35,116 nt of DNA from Syntrophorhabdus sp. PtaB.Bin027 (GTDB lineage Bacteria > Desulfobacterota > Syntrophorhabdia > Syntrophorhabdales > Syntrophorhabdaceae): contig MVQO01000225.1 in NCBI GenBank assembly GCA_002067585.1, forward strand, positions 1 to 35,116, in the 5' to 3' direction. Below the pieces are notes generated by a model, which saw only the letters and a list, made by a program, of their open reading frames with translations, made no database searches and had not been told where the DNA came from. Within the stretch, counting starts at the first letter, position 1. Every line of letters begins with the position of its first letter. Below are positions 33,555 through 35,116 of the stretch, one piece after another. The translations under genes and the position numbers were made by a program.

Positions 33555-35116
33555 TCTCTATCTTGTCATAATGTGAAAAATACATTGTGAAAGATGCTCT
33601 GCCCTGAGAAAGAGAGCGTACATCTGTCGAGTACCCGAACATTTTTGTGAGGGGTGCATTAGCCTGTACAATAGTGATTTTATCGCTGGTGGTCACATTT
33701 GTAACCTGGCTTTTTCGTGCGTTAAGGTCACTGATTATGTCGCCCAAAAATTCATTAGGTACAGTTACTGTGAGAGACATAATGGGGACGAGAAGTATTG
33801 GTTTTGCCAGTTGGCATGCGTCCCGAAAGGCCTCATAGGCTGCCATTTTCAAAGTAAGCCGTGCAAACTCAGGGCTATTGAACGTTGCGTCACGGATAGA
33901 AACCTTTACATCAGTGACAGGGAAACCTTTTAGGATACCCATATTGGAGGCTTCGAGGACACCCTCTTCAATAGCCATAAGATACGGGTGAACAGGGCTT
34001 TCTTCGGATATGCTGTTCACTATTTGGATTCCCCCACCTCTGGTATTTGGCTGCACCAAAAGAGAAACCCAGCCCTTACAAGTTACGTTATTGATAATCT
34101 TTTCAAAGGTATGTTCAATTGATGCTTCATCTTCAATGGCCTCCTTATAAACTACTTGTGGTTTGCCTACATGAAGGCCAATTCCGAATTCGTCCTTGAT
34201 CCTTCTCACGATGACATCGAGGTGAAGCTCACCCATGCCGGACACTACAGTCTGATATGCATCTTCATCTGTTTTCAAAACAAAGGTTGGATCTTCATCA
34301 GAAATTCTCTGGAGAGCGAGGAGGAGCTTGTCCTGGTCAACATTCCTCTTGGGCTCCACAGCGATTGAAATAACTGGTTGATAGACTTCAATGGGTTCAA
34401 GGAGAAGAGGTTTTGCCTTGGTTAGGGTTTGACCGGTTGTAGTCTCTTTAAGGCCAACAATCCCAACTATGGCGCCAGTCCTTGCCTCCTCTATCCTGTC
34501 TCTGTGATTAGCATGCATCCGGAAGATTCTTGATACCTTTTCCCTCTTGCCGAGATTCACATTATAGATGTCATCACCAACCTTTATGGTGCCAGAGTAA
34601 ATTCTGATGTAAGTAAGCTTTCTTCCCTCATCCAAAACGATCTTAAAAGCAAGGGCAGCAAGGTCTTCTTCGTCACTTACTTCTCTTTGCTCCATCTGTC
34701 CGGTTTGAGGATTGATTCCCTGAACAGGAGGAATATCTAAGGGGGATGGAAGATATCTCACAACACTGTCCAGAAGAGGTTGGATTCCTTTATTGCGCAA
34801 AGCAGTGCCACAAAGTACAGGAACACATTTCAGAGCTATTGTTCCCTGTCGTAAAGTCTCATGGATCATAGCATCATCGATTTCTTTGCCTTCAAGGTAT
34901 AGTTCCATGAATTGGTCGTCGAGGAGAGAACATTTTTCCAGCATTTTTTCCCTCTGTGAACGAGCGAGCTGCTCATACTCTTCCGGGATGGAAATCAGGC
35001 TGAATGTAGCCCCCAGATCGTCTTCGCTCCATGCCAGAGCTTTCATTGTGATAAGATCGATTACACCGAAAAATTCATCCTCCCTTCCAAGGGGTATCTG
35101 GAGCGGAATAGGGTTT
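33547..35116 (-). CDS. Elongation factor G paralogue, N-terminus outside window
   Basis: At least 522 residues of EF-G are present; the 5' part, with the GTP-binding motifs, lies beyond the right edge. The frame continues past an internal Met at 35046 to the edge (PIPLQIPLGREDEFFGVIDL). Visible parts include domain II (AALAFKIVLDEGRKLTYIRI), domain III (DEDPTFVLKTDEDAYQTVVS), domain IV (GMGELHLDVIVRRIKDEFG) and domain V (PIMSLTVTVPNEFLGDIISD). The ending SFTMYFSHYDKIENG is EF-G-like. Co-occurrence with birA and coaX, away from ribosomal genes, suggests a paralogue (FusA2 type). Confidence 0.93.
   Translation of the reverse strand, partial: NPIPLQIPLGREDEFFGVIDLITMKALAWSEDDLGATFSLISIPEEYEQLARSQREKMLEKCSLLDDQFMELYLEGKEIDDAMIHETLRQGTIALKCVPVLCGTALRNKGIQPLLDSVVRYLPSPLDIPPVQGINPQTGQMEQREVSDEEDLAALAFKIVLDEGRKLTYIRIYSGTIKVGDDIYNVNLGKREKVSRIFRMHANHRDRIEEARTGAIVGIVGLKETTTGQTLTKAKPLLLEPIEVYQPVISIAVEPKRNVDQDKLLLALQRISDEDPTFVLKTDEDAYQTVVSGMGELHLDVIVRRIKDEFGIGLHVGKPQVVYKEAIEDEASIEHTFEKIINNVTCKGWVSLLVQPNTRGGGIQIVNSISEESPVHPYLMAIEEGVLEASNMGILKGFPVTDVKVSIRDATFNSPEFARLTLKMAAYEAFRDACQLAKPILLVPIMSLTVTVPNEFLGDIISDLNARKSQVTNVTTSDKITIVQANAPLTKMFGYSTDVRSLSQGRASFTMYFSHYDKIENG

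Overview
The window looks like the chromosome of a strict anaerobe of the Desulfobacterota (old 'Deltaproteobacteria') type. It carries a reductive-type dissimilatory sulfite reductase operon (dsrA-B-D-N, a YHS protein, dsrC, dsrM, dsrK), a mercury-methylation gene pair (hgcA-hgcB), a siroheme-decarboxylase-type protein and several NifS/IscU-type sulfur genes. The taxonomic call is an inference from gene content and is not precise; an uncultured sulfate- or sulfite-reducing lineage fits. No tRNA, rRNA, CRISPR array or intact insertion sequence was recognised.

Region 1 (1-3357). hgcB and hgcA run leftward, divergent from arsR and an ACR3 arsenite exporter. The full HgcA reading frame starts at 1760 and crosses one in-frame TGA (codon 17), directly after a Cys and directly before the conserved N-terminal region of the family. 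No ATG, GTG or TTG lies between that TGA and codon 72, and a SECIS-like hairpin follows the TGA. HgcA is therefore probably a selenoprotein here, which is the most striking observation in the window. Its promoter places the predicted transcript start on the ATG, so the mRNA may be leaderless.

Region 2 (3358-12817). A roughly 1 kb decayed stretch holds a repeat-protein remnant and one copy of a diverged dispersed repeat. It is followed by a leftward sulfite-reduction operon with a near-consensus promoter. The electron-transfer module is DsrMK only; DsrJ, O and P are absent. Downstream lie a YedF/DsrE-like protein, a tiny ribosomal THX gene and a zinc-finger protein of unknown role.

Region 3 (12818-18830). 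Here are a ferritin-like protein, HU, a 22-residue histone-H1-like peptide, a ribbon-helix-helix regulator and a 240-bp block of about 8% G+C. A NifS/IscU-like pair follows in which the NifS homologue lacks the PLP lysine and the IscU homologue carries a C-terminal Cys-rich tail. A YeiH-type transporter follows, with a perfect 20-bp palindrome just upstream. The second copy of the dispersed repeat lies after it.

Region 4 (18831-23023). A tightly coupled four-gene operon encodes two paralogous GNAT-like proteins, a TraB/GumN-like protein and a radical SAM/SPASM protein. I cannot assign it to a known system. A siroheme-decarboxylase-like gene is divergent from it.

Region 5 (23132-35116). This part is mostly housekeeping: DNA polymerase I with a degenerate proofreading domain, a YihY-family membrane protein coupled to an incomplete peptide-type ABC transporter, a thioesterase, pantothenate kinase type III, biotin ligase and an EF-G paralogue cut by the window edge. 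A decayed SNF2-type helicase/restriction remnant lies between the transporter and the thioesterase.
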